A DNA stretch of 64,000 bases from Paramacrobiotus metropolitanus (taxonomy: Eukaryota; Tardigrada; Eutardigrada; Parachela; Macrobiotidae): the NCBI RefSeq assembly GCF_019649055.1, contig NW_026570390.1, forward strand, positions 124,001 through 188,000. The letters are read 5' to 3'. The notes below the pieces were generated by a model. That model made no database searches and was not told where the DNA came from. It saw only the letters and a program-made list of their open reading frames with translations. Positions within the stretch are counted from its first letter, which is position 1. Every line of letters begins with the position of its first letter. Below are positions 1-12,529 of this stretch, piece after piece. A program made the position numbers and the translations under genes.

Positions 1-241
1 CGGAGTTCCACAGCTGCTGCAGCGCCGCCACCAGGGCCCCGGCGCCGACGATCCCGAAGGTGGTGCCCAGGATGCTGTTGTGGCCGAAGAGATGGCCGAA
101 GTAGTCGCTGATGCGGATGTTGAAGAGGTAGGCCAGCAGGCGCTCAAAATACGGGAAGAGGACGGTCAGCAGACCGGCCAATCCCAGACCGCCGCTCAGA
201 TTCATCCCCGTACCCGGAAGGCCCATCAGGCTCAGCACCAT
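1..241 (-). CDS. BCS1-like protein, first exon only (runs off left edge)
   Basis: Read on the minus strand from an ATG at 241, this encodes a hydrophobic N-terminus closely matching residues 1-80 of the BCS1-like gene at 8585: the GLGLAGLL segment, the NIRISDYFGHLFG stretch and the LGTTFGIVGAGALVAALQQLW membrane segment are all recognisable. BCS1 is an inner-membrane mitochondrial AAA ATPase that inserts the Rieske protein into complex III, so this is probably a paralogue of that type. No stop codon lies immediately upstream of the chosen ATG; the frame stays open for at least 30 codons, so the true start may be further out or in another exon. The rest of the gene, including the ATPase domain, is outside the window. 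It is transcribed away from the LSM14 gene. Confidence 0.7.
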   Translation of the reverse strand, partial: MVLSLMGLPGTGMNLSGGLGLAGLLTVLFPYFERLLAYLFNIRISDYFGHLFGHNSILGTTFGIVGAGALVAALQQLWNS

Positions 242-928
242 GATGGAGAAATTCCCGAAAAAAACACTGATGCAATGTAGGAAGGAGCGTCCAAATTTTG
301 GCGATATCAGAATGGTCAAAATGCCTACTAAGTATGAGGAAATAAAATCAATACAACTGGAAGCTGGCGATTTTCACGATCTGATTCGTGATTGAACAGG
401 AAGGGCCACAAAATGTTATTGGCACTGGTGTTCAAGCCACAGTTCTGAATCCGACTCAATCGATCTGATATGTGAGTCGTGAAGCTGACTCAGTCAGTTT
501 CAACGTTCTGATCAGTGAGTTGTGAGGCGATCAAGCAAACGGTGACGCAGCCACTCAGCCCTTAAAGAGCCTCGGCGCGCTCCGCTCCACTCAGTTCGTT
601 GGCCTCGGTTTCTCGATAAAATTTCTGTGTTGCACTGTTGCTGTTTATCGGGCATTTGAAATTTCTCACTTTGTCTTTTCCTTTCTTTGTTTTGTAGTCT
701 CATGACCCGACGGAAATTTATATTTTCCAGTTTTCCTACGGTGTAATAAATTGCTAAAAGTTTTGTAGCGGGAACGGGAGATTATTGTACATATCACAAT
801 AAGGGACTTCTACGATCTGCGTGGTTTTTGCAGGGACTGTCGCGGGTCCCGAGATTACAGTTGCAAACTGTCAGTATTAGAACAACCTTGAAATTACTTA
901 TTTCAGTATTCTGTTTTATTGAATAATC
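242..928. other. Intergenic region between divergent BCS1-like and LSM14 genes
   Basis: No gene is visible. This about 690-bp stretch must hold the promoters of both divergent genes. An acceptor-like TTATTTCAG about 20 bases before the LSM14 start suggests that a 5' non-coding exon may lie in it. No clear TATA box or repeat was seen. Confidence 0.4.
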
Positions 929-3900
929 ATGGCTGGCCAACAACCCTCATCGGCACAGAGTTATATTGGATGTAAAATCAGTCTGGTGTCCAAATCGGAT
1001 ATTCGCTATGAAGGCACGCTGATCGATTTGAACGAAGGATCCATTTCCCTTGGCGGAGGTAAGGAGCGCCGTTATCTGCAAATTCCATCTTTCCATTGGC
1101 TATCAACCTCGGTTATTAAGGTTTTTCAAATTTTGAAATTCGTATTTCGCTATTTTGAATGCATGATATGTTGGGAATTCCTTTTGCATCAATTGACCAA
1201 ATCACAGAGAAAATAATGTAAGAAAGAATTATTAATATTTCAAGTAGCTGGTTAAATACGGCGCATCTGATTAGATTAGTGTACCCGTGCATGGTAAACG
1301 TGGTGCCTGTTACAAGTGGTAGCTGTAAACAGCTGCATGCGTGAACTTGACATTCTAATTTCTTGACTTTTCCTGGAAGTGACGAAGCGATTGAGCCCGT
1401 TGTTCTTTGCTTTATCCTCAGTTCCATCTGTGCATAAGGGAATTTCTTGGGAATAAATTATTCTAATTTAAATCGCATCGAAATTCGACAATATAGTTCG
1501 ATTCGACAATATAGTTAATTTTACTCGAAAATTTCAGCAATTTCCGCCTGGTTTATTTTCTAAATTAATTTTCGTCATTTTTTTCCTGTGTAGTTCGCTC
1601 ATTTGGAACGGAGGATCGGCGTGCTGATCAGTTTGTCCCGCCGCGCAACGATGTCTACGAGTATGTTGTATTCAAAACGTCCGACATTAAGGATCTCTTC
1701 GTGTCCAGTGCGCCGCGCCAGCACGAAATGGGCCACGATCCGGCCATCCTCGAGGTACGTTAAATTCGTTAAAAATTCCAGTTTTCTCTAAACTACTCAC
1801 CGTAATTTATGCCTTAAAATATTTATCCCTGCGGCAAAATATTTAGCCATGAATTTTATTCAGAAATTTCTCCGTCTAAGTATTCAGTCCGGATCGTAAC
1901 TTGCGTAAACAAATCTGTGTTTATTCGAATTTTCTTGGGTATTTTTTCTGGATTTTTGTTTGGCATTTTGTTTAGGCAAATTATTGGCTTTTTTAATTCT
2001 AACCACTGCGGAATAACATATGTAGAAATTATGAATTTAGATGATAAAATTTTATGTGCGGCGGAAGGTGCGATCTGAATTTTACTGCAAACTTCGGCGT
2101 TTGTTCGGATTTTTTGGGTGTTTTTTCTGGATTTTTCTGTGGCATTCTTTTTTCACCAATAACTGGCCTGTAAAATTCTTACCATTGCGTAATAACGTAT
2201 ATATAAATTATGAATTTCGATTATAAAAGTTTTTGTGTGGCGTAAATCGCGTTCTGGAGTTTGATTGGCAGCTGCGGTGTTTATATTCGGATGTTTTTGG
2301 TTGTTTTTATTGAATTTTAATTGTGGCGCTGTCCAGGTGAAAGGCAGCATCAACACGGCGCCCCTGCCCGGCACAGCCGCTCCCAGTCAGCCGGCCTACG
2401 CGGCCCTGGGTCATGCCCAGCCGCTGCTGGGATTCCAGCCATCGCCCGTCACATCCCAACCGACTATCAACACGCCACTGTCTTTGCCACCATCAGGTAC
2501 TTGATTTCTTTTACTACAAGCATTTAGAATTATCGTGTTATTCTATAAAATCTTTCACGGGAGCGGACTAGCGTTCGTTTAGCAGTACGGAGTTAATACA
2601 AATTTTGTAACGTATTTTAAATCCGTATAATACCTACCTGTGTACTCTGCTGACAAAAATCAAATTGAAACGGCGTAAATCGTGCGCATCCGCTTGATTA
2701 TGCCATTTTATTCACAGTTTTTTACGTTTGGAATTTTTTTCGATTTTGTATCTTGCACAGCGATTCGAAAAGATTCTGCATGTCTTTGAAATTCGGAATA
2801 ATTTAGTAGGAAAAACATTTCACCACGTACCCTGGATAGAAATGTGCAGGATATGATTTTGCTTTGAAATGTTAGTAAAAATAATTTGTAAATTTATTCG
2901 TCGGATTTTCTCGGAATTATTATTATGATACTCGGGTAACAGTATTGATTTATCGGTTATTGCATTATGATTATCGCAGTATTATTATTGATTTATTGGC
3001 TGTTTAATGTGGATGATGTTTGATACGAGGCGTCGGTAGCATTTAATTCCGTTATTTTCTAACATCGGTCAAAGTTATGCTGGACCTTCTGCAGGCGGCA
3101 GCGCACCTCCGCTGGTGTCGCACGCCCCGCCCCACTTCGCCGCAGCCCCCGTGGCCGCCGCCGAGCTGCCCAGTCGTTCGGCCGGCCTGCCGTCGGCCAG
3201 CAGCACCGCCGCGCAGGCCCGTGAAGCCATGTACAGTGATCCATTCGCGTTGAATCCGCAGCAGTACATTGCCGTCAATCAGCAGCGCCGCGAGGAGCGC
3301 CAGCAGGATCGCGAACCCGGCGGCTACCAGGGCGAGACGCGCACCTTCAACCGCGGCGGCCGGGGCGGTGGTTACGAGAACCGTCGCGGCGGGGGACATG
3401 GATACGGAGGCCGTGGGGGTGGACAGACGGCTGGATACGCGCGTGGTGGAGGTGGCGGGGCGCAGGGACCTTCCCGGGGTGGGTATCCGGGGTATGGAGG
3501 ACGTGGTGGCGGTGCTGGAGGGTATAACCAGGGCGGTGGCTACCAGTCAGGTATGTGGATGCGCTGGGTTTACCATAATTGCTGTTTGCTATCCCGAGTT
3601 CCAGTGAATTTTCTGCTAATATTTCCTCTTTTAAAATTAATTTGATTTTCTTGGTAATTTTTCTTTGTTTAATTCAGTAGTTTGTTTCCTAAGTGGTTTT
3701 AATTTTGCTTAAAAACATACCGCAGTTTTCTTTAATAATTTTTTCCATGATAATTTTTCTTCCTCGGATGTTATTTTAATTTGTTTTGGTTTTTTAAAAA
3801 GATTTTATATTTCGTGCCATATGTCAGTGCCTCGGTGTGTATGTTTTCCTTCTTTTGTATGTTTTGTCTTTCTTTTTCCAGACTTTTATGTCATTTTGCG

Positions 3901-5816
3901 ATTTATTTTCTCTTCTGAATTTAATTAATGGGTGACGATTTAATGTTCTGTCCGGTCGATCAATATTTTCTTATATAAAAAATGTGAAATACTGCATGTA
4001 TACTTCGTATGGTACTAAAATGCTTTGAAAGCTATGGATTTCGTATTCTGTGGAAAGCACGCATTTAACAAGTGGAGCTAGACTAGCAAACGCGGTTATT
4101 GCTTTACATTTTGAAGGATAAAGGCTGGAGGTTGTTTTAAAGGCGCCAGAAACCGCTGAATAATATTGTCTCATTTTTGTAATTTTTGATGAACTGGATT
4201 TCCTTGTACAGGTGGTTTGCGCAATGAATACCAGAGTGTGCATCTGGCCGCCGGGCACCAGGGCGGGGAGCGGCAGCAGCAGGCGCACCGCGGCCCGCCG
4301 CAGCAGTCCGGGACAGCGCCGCGGAATCTGCCCGAGTTCGACTTCGATTCGGCCAACATGGCGTTCCAGCAGATTGAGGAGCAGATGCGGCATGTCAGCG
4401 TTAACGGTATGAAAATTTTCCAACAATTCTGTGTTGTCGCAGAGCAGATGTAAAGATGATAAACATCTGATAGAATATTATTGTAAGTGTGTTGTATGTG
4501 TATTTATACAGTATTTATGCAGTATATTTTGCAATATTTATGCAGTATTTATACAATGTTTATTCAGTATTTTTTTTATGTTATTCGATCTTTGAAATGC
4601 TCTTTTGTGAGTGATGTTCGTCGTCATTGATAGACGCGTATACTGAGAATAAGGACAGTAAATTTTGAGATAAGAAATAGTTTCTGACACAGGTATTACC
4701 CACCGTAGGCAATTATGCCATTCGCTGAATTCGGTAAACGTGATGAATATAGGGTTGCGTTGAATCTGTAGCGATAATGTACAGTAATCGGAAATATAAT
4801 TAAAAACATCTAGAATGTTATTCGATTAATTTTAAAATGACTTCCCCCGACAGATACGGCGGAGGGCAGTGAGACGGATGAAAACCACCACGAGGAGCCG
4901 GTGCAGGATGAGAACAAGGACGCCAAGGCCAGCTACGATCCGGCCAATTTCTTTGATAACATCAGTTGTGACGCGCTGGAGAAGAGCAAAGGGTACGGCG
5001 ATATCGGCTACGCGCGTATCGTTTACTTATGGATTTATTATTTTTCCCAACGCTTGTGTGTAATTGTGTTGGTGTGGACAAAAATGCTGGTGTAGGGATA
5101 AGAGTGGCGTAGTTCAGTGGCATGATCGCTTGTACCGTTGTACGTGATTGCTCCACAGCAGCATACATACTTTCGAAATGTTTTCCGTACGGAATGATAT
5201 AAGTAATTAATTTTTTTTAAAAATTTGTTAGGACAATTTCCGCATCATTTTAAACAATTTTGGAATTTTACTTTTAAGCCGAATATATGTTTCTTTACCA
5301 TATTAATCGGCTGTTCTGGTGTGATTATTAATTGAATAAGTGTGGTTTCGTAATTGAAGCGTCGGTAATTGTATAAATTGTTTTTAATGAGGTGAATACA
5401 GACAGTTACTGTTGCGAATCGGAGAATAGTAATAATAAATAAATTATAATAAATTAAATAACATGTTCGCGAATAATTAGGAAATTTATCGTATTCCTTC
5501 GCGCAGGCCCAATCGTACGGATTGGCGCCGTGAGCGGCAGGTGAACGCGGAGACCTTCGGGCTGTCCGGACCGAATTCGCGCGTGTACGAGAACCAGAAC
5601 CACCGCGGACGGGGCGGCGGCGGTGGTGGGTACGGCCGCGGCGGCATGGGTGGTGGTTATCGTGGTGGGCGTGGCGGATACGGCGGCGGAGGGTACTCCG
5701 AAGGCGGGTATGGACAGCGCGGCGGCTACGGGTATCAGCGGGGTGGCCGCGGTGGCGGGCAGCGCTACAACGGCTATCATGCACGCGGCGGCGGTGCGGC
5801 CTACTCGCAGGCTTGA
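929..5816 (+). CDS. LSM14: LSM14 / Trailer hitch / Scd6-type mRNP protein, seven exons
   Basis: Cytoplasmic RNA-granule protein of the Scd6/LSM14 family, which represses translation and promotes decapping with DDX6-type helicases. Coding exons by splice signals: 929-1058, 1594-1754, 2337-2496, 3095-3550, 4212-4406, 4854-4992, 5507-5816, giving 516 residues with no internal stop. Residues about 9-90 form the N-terminal LSm domain (SYIGCKISLVSKSDIRYEG, then VRSFGTEDR and YEYVVFKTSDIKDL across the exon 1-2 junction). A Gln/Pro-rich linker and an RGG-rich stretch (exon 4) follow. The FDF box is LPEFDFDSANMAF (FDF at about 344), the FFD box YDPANFFDNIS (about 395-405) and the TFG box NAETFG (about 428-433). 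A long C-terminal RGG tail ends QA-stop. All introns are GT-AG and frames join exactly. The order LSm-RGG-FDF-FFD-TFG-RGG matches the animal family. The GC-rich exons contrast sharply with the T-rich introns. Confidence 0.95.
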
Positions 5817-7041
5817 GCGGGTAAGATTTCGCTGTAAATTAAGTAACTATTTTTAGTTTTGTTAAAAATATTTGATTATTTCAATTTTTATACAAAGGAA
5901 TTGATTATTTTCAAGTTCGTAAGGATTAATTCCTTACTTCGGTTATTAATAATAAATGAATTATTTTCGGTTTTTTTAGAATTAGATGTGCTGTATCTGG
6001 GCTGTTCTTGTGCGTTGTCCTTTTTCGCCTATTATAGCGCTGATTTTGAAATTCATCTATCCTTCTGTTGGTAAGAAATAATACGGTAGTATTTCGTTTT
6101 TTTTCGTATAATTATTATCTTCAGTTCGGTCGTTGTTTTTTATATTTTTTCCGAAAAGATTTATTGGGTTTGTTTTTACTTTACTGCTGCTGTTTATTTT
6201 ATCGGTTTATAGAGTTTTTTGTCATTGAATTTTCCAAAATGTTGCGATGGTTTTCGTTTATCGGTGCTTTTGTCTTTGTAATGAAATCAATATGAGTACT
6301 AGTAAAAAATGAAATAATATTGAAAAATAATAATCAGGCAGTTAATATTATATAAGTTTGAATCATAAGTACTAAATCGTGTTTTATAAATACGAATCTG
6401 CATTTTAGACATGCGAATTTTACGAATACGAATTTTCAGTTTTTATTTTCTTAGGTAATTATCTGGGGCTTTTGATTTTAATAGTTTCTGTTGTTTGTTT
6501 GCAGTTTCTGCGTGGAGAGTTTCCTCACCCTGTTCCAGGACGTGGTTTTGGCTGGGATATAATGTTTGTCTTTTTTCTAATTTGCCCATGGGGTACGCCA
6601 GCCGGCTTGTGTTTGCGATTTGTGTGTTATTTTGGAGAAAATGGCGCCCCTGTGTCGCTTGCTAAGGTATTCTTTTGTTAATCTGGGGAGAAGGGACGGG
6701 ACAACCGTGCGCAGACGATGCGGGAGGGATTAGCTTGTTTAATGGGGCGTTTTTTTGTTGTTTCTTACCGTGTTTACCGTTCTGGGAATCTGCTGCGGGA
6801 TGAGCCAGCCGCATGGATGCAAGCGATGTGTTTAGGATTTTTGTTTTCTCTCTTATTTTAACCATTTTTGTTTGTATATGGACGTAACACAAAGAGTATG
6901 CGACAGTTGAGGCGGATGAAATAAACTGGGATAATATCAGTTATTTTGCGGTGATGAATGGAGAACAAAGTTAGAAAATCACTGCGGCATGGGCTATCCA
7001 TTTCTTAAAATAATATTAAATTGTTCATGATTGTTTTAAAC
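5817..7041. other. LSM14 downstream region, T-rich, no gene seen
   Basis: Very T-rich on the plus strand. A GTAAGA donor lies 5 bases after the LSM14 stop, so the 3' UTR may itself be spliced, and an AATAAA occurs near 5950. Short open frames at 5859-6295 and 6472-6681 are hydrophobic only because of poly-T composition. I see no supported gene. Confidence 0.4.
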
Positions 7042-7656
7042 CAGGCCCGTCGCGAGACCCCCGTTAGTTTTTCAAAACGCTACTCCTCCCGGGGTTTTCA
7101 TCGCACATTTTTTCTGAATATACCGTTGGAACCGCCGTGAAATTCTGAACAAAATGGTTGAGGCCGATTTTCGAAATTCGCTTTTCCCCAAAGTCGACCT
7201 GACGGGGCGGTCGCCAATGCGACACGCTACAATTTGGGGTTTCCCCCTTGACCACCCCAGATTAGGGGGAAACCCTCGAAAATTAAACTGTCGTACGGTC
7301 GACCTCCCTGTAACTTGGTTCTGGGGAGAAACGAATTTCGAAAATCGGTTACAACCATTTTGTTCAGAGTTTTCCGGTGAGTTTATTGATGTATTCAGAA
7401 AAAATCTAGGATGAAAACTGTTGGAGGAGTAGATTTTTGAATTTTGTAGGGGAAAACTCCCCAAAAGGAAGGTGTCGCATTGGCGACCGCCCGTGAATGT
7501 CGAATTTTGGGGACAAACGAATTTTGAAATTCGGCCTCAACCATTTTGTTCAGAATTTCACGGCGGTTCTCGCGGTATATTCAGAAAAAATGTGCGACGA
7601 AAACCCCGGGAGGAGTAGCGTTTTGAAAAACTAACGGGGGTCTCGCGACGGGCCTG
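7042..7656. mobile_element. hAT-like non-autonomous DNA element (615 bp) with 8-bp target duplication
   Basis: The ends are perfect inverted repeats beginning CAGGCCCGTCGCGAGA, and similarity between the two arms continues inward for about 170 bp. The element is flanked by TTTTAAAC on both sides (7034-7041 and 7657-7664). An 8-bp duplication plus a terminal CAGG is the hAT signature. No transposase frame is present. The middle (about 7310-7440) is a diverged direct copy of the right arm, so the element is built from three copies of one roughly 150-bp module, the first of them inverted. Confidence 0.85.
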
Positions 7657-7664
7657 TTTTAAAC

Positions 7665-8584
7665 CAATAATAAATTGTAAATATTAACAATCTTTTTTCT
7701 ATAATAAATGTGTGAACAAAACAGAAGTAGTAATATAACGACGTACATGTATGTGGAAAAAAAATAAATAAATTCGTAATAATATTCATACGCAGGTAAC
7801 TAACTGTGCACTTTATACGGGGAGATAAATAATATTATTCTTTAAAGAAAAATTACATTTAATCGGTGATTTTTCATGACGTACAAATAGCCAGATTCGG
7901 AACCATGAATGACATCTGCAGTGATTTTTACATGGATTAAAAAATCGATCTTCTTACCGGAAGTATTGTGCCAGGCCGAAGTCTGTAATACTGTAAATAT
8001 CGTCCATTGGATATTGCTTTCTAACAAAAAACCGGACGTCCGTACACTGGGTTTCACTGACAATGAGTAGCGTCACTGGCATTGTGGTAGCATATATGTA
8101 AACCAACCGCTGAATGCTTCATTACGTATTAACTCATACTTGCCAGTATCAAACTGTCGCTTGTCCATCGGTCAAGTGGAAAATAAAAAGAGGGTCAAAT
8201 GGTCACACCAAGCATGGTCAGTACTGCTGATTGTGATGCACATATAAAGAAGCACTGGTGCCTGTCGTCCAAAACGGGGTCATTGAAAGATCCTCCTTGC
8301 CCCAGTCCATTCAACGCTGTTGGCATATTCAGGATACGATTCGGCACACTTCTCCAGCGTATTCCGGATCACAAACAGCAGTAGAACGCCGTCAGTCGTC
8401 GCGTTACTTTAATTTTAACTAGTTAGCTCGTTAAAACTTACAACCATCAACTAACTGCGGAAAGGTCACCCTGTATTCCGGACCGTGCTCACATTTCCCA
8501 TTGCTTTTCGATTAACGAAATTTTTAATTTGCAAAATTTATTTATTTACGAAAATAACTGTTGCGTGTTGTTCCCGTTGGCATC
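7665..8584. other. Intergenic, upstream of BCS1-like gene
   Basis: AT-rich, no gene, repeat or RNA structure recognised. An in-frame TAA at 8555-8557 closes the frame upstream of the BCS1-like ATG at 8585. Confidence 0.35.
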
Positions 8585-11492
8585 ATGGTGCTGACCATGT
8601 TGGGTTTGCCGGGCGGGGTCAACATTGGCGGCGGTCTGGGATTGGCCGGCTTGCTGAGCGTCCTGTTCCCGTACATTGAACGCATGATCGCCTACCTCTT
8701 CAACATCCACATCAGCGACTATCTCGGGCATATCTTCGGCGGCAACAGCGTCCTGGGCACCACCTTCGGGATCGTCAGCGCCGGGGCGCTAGTGGCGGCG
8801 CTGCAGCAGCTGTGGAACTACGGCTGGGCGCTCTATGGACGGCACTTCGGGACCTCCATCGAAATCCTCAGCAATCAAGCCATGTACGAGCAGATGCTGG
8901 AGTGGATCAATGCCAAACAGTTGCGGCCGCGACATGTCAGCCTGCGCAGCGACTACCGGCAGACGCCCGCCACCGGGCGCTGGGAGACCGTGCACCAGTT
9001 CCTGCCCAGTGTCGGGATCCATGTGTTCCGGTAAGGGTTCGGTTTGCGCCGGTTAACTGTACGATAACATATGTACTGCAATTAAATATAATAAGCATAA
9101 TTTAAAAATAATCTAAAAGTAATAAACTATTTTTGAATATGTATATGTATTTTAAAAATAATTTAAAATACTATACAGGTTCAGAATATTATAAATTTCT
9201 CAATAATCTACAAAATTATTATAATAATTTATCATCCTGATCTGATTTCAAAGCAGCAAGCCGGTAGCGTCGGGCTGAAACGGTCACGGAAATAAATTTT
9301 ACTGAAAAATAAAACGTCTATAAGTATGCATCAGTTAGTGATCCCATGGTCACTATTTTTTCCGTAAACCTTTCATAGGGAATTTTTTTCATCAGGCTTC
9401 CCTTATTCGTGATTCTCGCCGGGACTGCAGACTGGCAGTGTGTCATTTTGACGTCACTAACTACAGGAATTTCGCAGTGCGCCAAAAGGGGAAATGAGCA
9501 TGCGCCATGTAACACGCGAAAACGGTCGCACGTGAGGCGTTCTGTAATACCACGGCCATCGGCATCGGCGCAAAATTAACGGGGCACATTACAGTTTTTT
9601 ATCAGGCATGTGTCGCCCAATTGGTAGAGCTTAGTGTTCTATTAATTTTTATGTGATTGCCGCGTTAGTAAGCAGAATAATGTGCGAACTCGCGCTGTTT
9701 AAACAATGCCTAGAAAAGCACGTGTTGTTATGGGCCTACGATGACTTCTGGGCGTAGCGTGGGCGTACGGCTCCCAACCGCCACGGGGCGCCATCCTGGC
9801 GAGAATCGTCAATTGTGTGAATTTTGCGATTGCTTTCACGATCGAAGTGTACTTATTTTAATTAACAACTACAAATTTGTGAAATATATTTGCAACGCTT
9901 TTAAGAAGGATATTTTGCAACGCTTTTAATAAGACTATTTCTGGAAAATGTTTTTTTCTTTTGCCTGTCCAGTTACGAAGACCAGAAGATTACCATCGAA
10001 CGCAAGCGGGAAAACAGGCTTCAGCAGCCAGAAGGATGAGAGCCTAATGCTGACCGCCAAGGGCGCAAGCACCGACATCTTCCGTCGCGTCCTGGCCGAC
10101 GTGACAATGTACATCGGCAGCAAACACCAGAGCCGCACCTACCTGTACACCGTCAGCCACGGCGCCTGGGTGCACACCAACCGCACCGGCCGCCGCAAGC
10201 GCCCCCTAGACTCCATCGTCCTGCCGCAGGGCGTGGCCGAGCCATCACGCCGGAGGTGCAGGAGTTCTTCGACACGGCGGAATGGTACACGAAGTACGGC
10301 GTCCCTTACCGTCGCGGCTACCTCTTCTACGGCCCGCCCGGCACCGGCAAGACCAGCTTCATCACGGCGCTGGCCGGCCACTTTGATCTGTCTATCTGCG
10401 CGCTGAATCTGAGCGATGCACTGATGACGGATGATCAGCTACTTCGGCTAATGTACGCGGCGCCGGCGCAATCTGTCATTCTGTTGGAGGATGTGGATGC
10501 GGCGTTCGGGGACCGGGCGGCGGTGGCCCCAGCGACGACGGACAATGGGGACAAAAAGACCACGACGGCCGCAAAGACGAATAAAAATCAGACACTGAGT
10601 GGGCTGTTGAACGCGGTGGATGGGGGGGGGGGGTTCGGCGGAGGGACGGATTATCTTCATGACCACCAACTATGTCGAACGGTATGTCAGATTCTACGCT
10701 CTCATACACGACCCTAGTAAGCAGTCCATTCAAAGTAGCGCATCACAACCAGTTTATTCTTATATCAAGCGTACCTAAAAAATTGCATTGCAGCTGCATG
10801 TATGTACAATACAGATACCAGGTAACGTGATAACGTTAACGTAGCACATATCTATGTACAAATAAGCGTATGCTTTATATACACCTACATGTATATATCA
10901 TCAAGTACTGTATGCCTGCAATTGTTTGGTGTGCTTCGAGGTTCGATTCTGCATTGAAACTTAAAAATTGCTTTCTGTACCAACCATTGCAGTGACATTC
11001 GTATGACGGCCTTTTTTAAAAAAAAGGCTAGGGCTGTTTTAAGTAAGTGCGTTATCTTTTAGCTGAAGGGAGGGTAGAGAATCCTGTGGTTTTTGCCATA
11101 TCTAGAATTTTAACGTTAAAGTATGTCCCCGTCTGCACTTTTATAGTAACTGATGCCCATCACCTAATAAAATCACCCCTTTGTATCAATTGTGGTACAA
11201 GTACGACATTGGCTTGTATTTGCACAGACTGGACGCGGCACTGATTCGTCCCGGCCGCATCGACCGGCGTCAGCTGTTCGACTACGCCAGCGAGTACCAG
11301 GTAGAGCAGATGCTGCGCCGCTTCCACCCTGACTGCACCCACGAGGAGGTGCAGCGATTCGTCAGCGCGGTCTTTGCGGAACCCGACCGGCCAAAGGTCA
11401 GCCTGGCGCAGCTGCAGGGCTTATTCCTTCTCCACAAAAACCGCCCGGCCGATGTCCTCGCTGGTGTGTCCATGCTGCGCAGTAGCTGGTAA
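8585..11492 (+). CDS. BCS1: BCS1-like mitochondrial AAA ATPase, three exons, three frame disruptions
   Basis: BCS1 proteins form heptamers in the inner mitochondrial membrane and translocate the folded Rieske Fe-S protein into complex III. Exons: 8585-9030, 9973-10681, 11228-11492, with GT-AG introns and phases that join correctly. Exon 1 carries a hydrophobic N-terminus longer than that of typical BCS1 (about 50 extra residues), then the membrane segment LGTTFGIVSAGALVAALQQL and the start of the BCS1_N domain. Exon 2 carries PLDSIVLPQG, VPYRRGYLFYGPPGTGKTSF with Walker A, and ILLEDVDAAF (Walker B). Exon 3 carries ALIRPGRID and the C-terminal lid. Exon 2 changes frame near 10004-10016 (+1), near 10245 (one base missing in GAGCCATC) and inside a run of 12 G at 10622-10633 (+1). 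Motifs on either side are well kept, so sequencing or assembly errors are as likely as true decay. Confidence 0.8.
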
Positions 11493-11512
11493 GCATAATT
11501 ACTCGCAATATA

Positions 11513-12420
11513 CAAAGGACGTACCAAAAGTAAGTTTCCCTATTTTGCCTCTTCCAGCGCAAATGCCTTTAGCTTTTATTATCCATGCAGATACAAATGC
11601 CGTTCACTAAGGAAAAGAAGTAAAATAAAACTTTGTCTAAGAACAATCAAATGGAGAAGAATTGCCAAAATATCCATCGACCACTTTTTCGCAGTTTGCC
11701 ACGGATTTTACCAGGACAGTTTTTGCAATTTTTCTCAAACATCCTGTAAACTTTTTGTAACAATCAAAGCGTCTACAAGTTACGTATTCTTCTCTCTTCT
11801 GATCTCAATTAATAAACAAAAAAATTCACTTATACTGTTTTTCTGGGAAAATAGAAACTATCGATGACCAGGTGCAAAAAACAAAGACCGGCCTTACTTC
11901 TAGACGGTGAAAAAATCAAAATTTCATGAAAAAAATACTGGCCTTGCTGTAACTTAAAGGCCATTGGTATCTCAGATGCGCATAACTGCGCATAAAATGT
12001 TCTTTTCATTGATGCAAAGAATCTTGAATTCATAGATCCGAGAAGGCTGAACAAGACAAAATTTGGTATCGTGAGGAAGGAAATTTTTGCTCAAGCCCCT
12101 GAACTTCTCAAAAAGATCTGCTACTACAGAAATATTAAGCACACTTTTTGCAGTTAACACTTTTATTTTACGGCCAGAAACTTGACTGGAGCGGACGTGA
12201 TACAAGGATGAATGGGTTTCTAAAAAGTCCGTGGAAAATCTGAAAAAGTGGTACAAGCCATTCTATTTCTCCTTTCTCCCGTTTCTCATCAAACCATTTG
12301 ATTTTTAGTTTTCCTGGGTAGTTTACATAATTGCTTATGTAACAAAAAATATATCAGTTGTGTATTACTTCAGATGGCGAGGAGGCAAAATAGGGAAACT
12401 TACTTTTGGTACGTCCTTTG
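11513..12420. mobile_element. Tc1/mariner-type non-autonomous element, TA-flanked
   Basis: Inverted ends of about 40 bp match almost perfectly; they start CAAAGGACGTACC and continue into an AAAAGTAAG stretch. The 908-bp element is flanked by TA on both sides (11511-11512 and 12421-12422). Such ends and a TA duplication fit the IS630/Tc1/mariner superfamily. Open frames inside (for example minus 11972-12256) show no transposase motif that I recognise. It begins 21 bases after the BCS1-like stop codon, so it may contribute that gene's 3' end. Confidence 0.7.
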
Positions 12421-12529
12421 TAATTACAGTGCAGAGTAAATTTGAACGGACTGCATCGACTGCCATAATTCGGTTTGAAATCCACCGACCGGCATATCGA
12501 ATAAGTACTCTCGAGCATGATTATTTGTT

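Noticed and set aside
6472-6681. 69-codon hydrophobic frame downstream of LSM14
   Set aside because: T-rich sequence gives Phe/Leu/Val-rich chance frames; no conserved motif. It could be a spliced 3' UTR exon, but that is not supportable.
11830-12256. Possible transposase in the 908-bp TA-flanked element
   Set aside because: Minus-strand frames of 74 and 94 codons show no DDE/D catalytic motif or helix-turn-helix recognisable as mariner-type.
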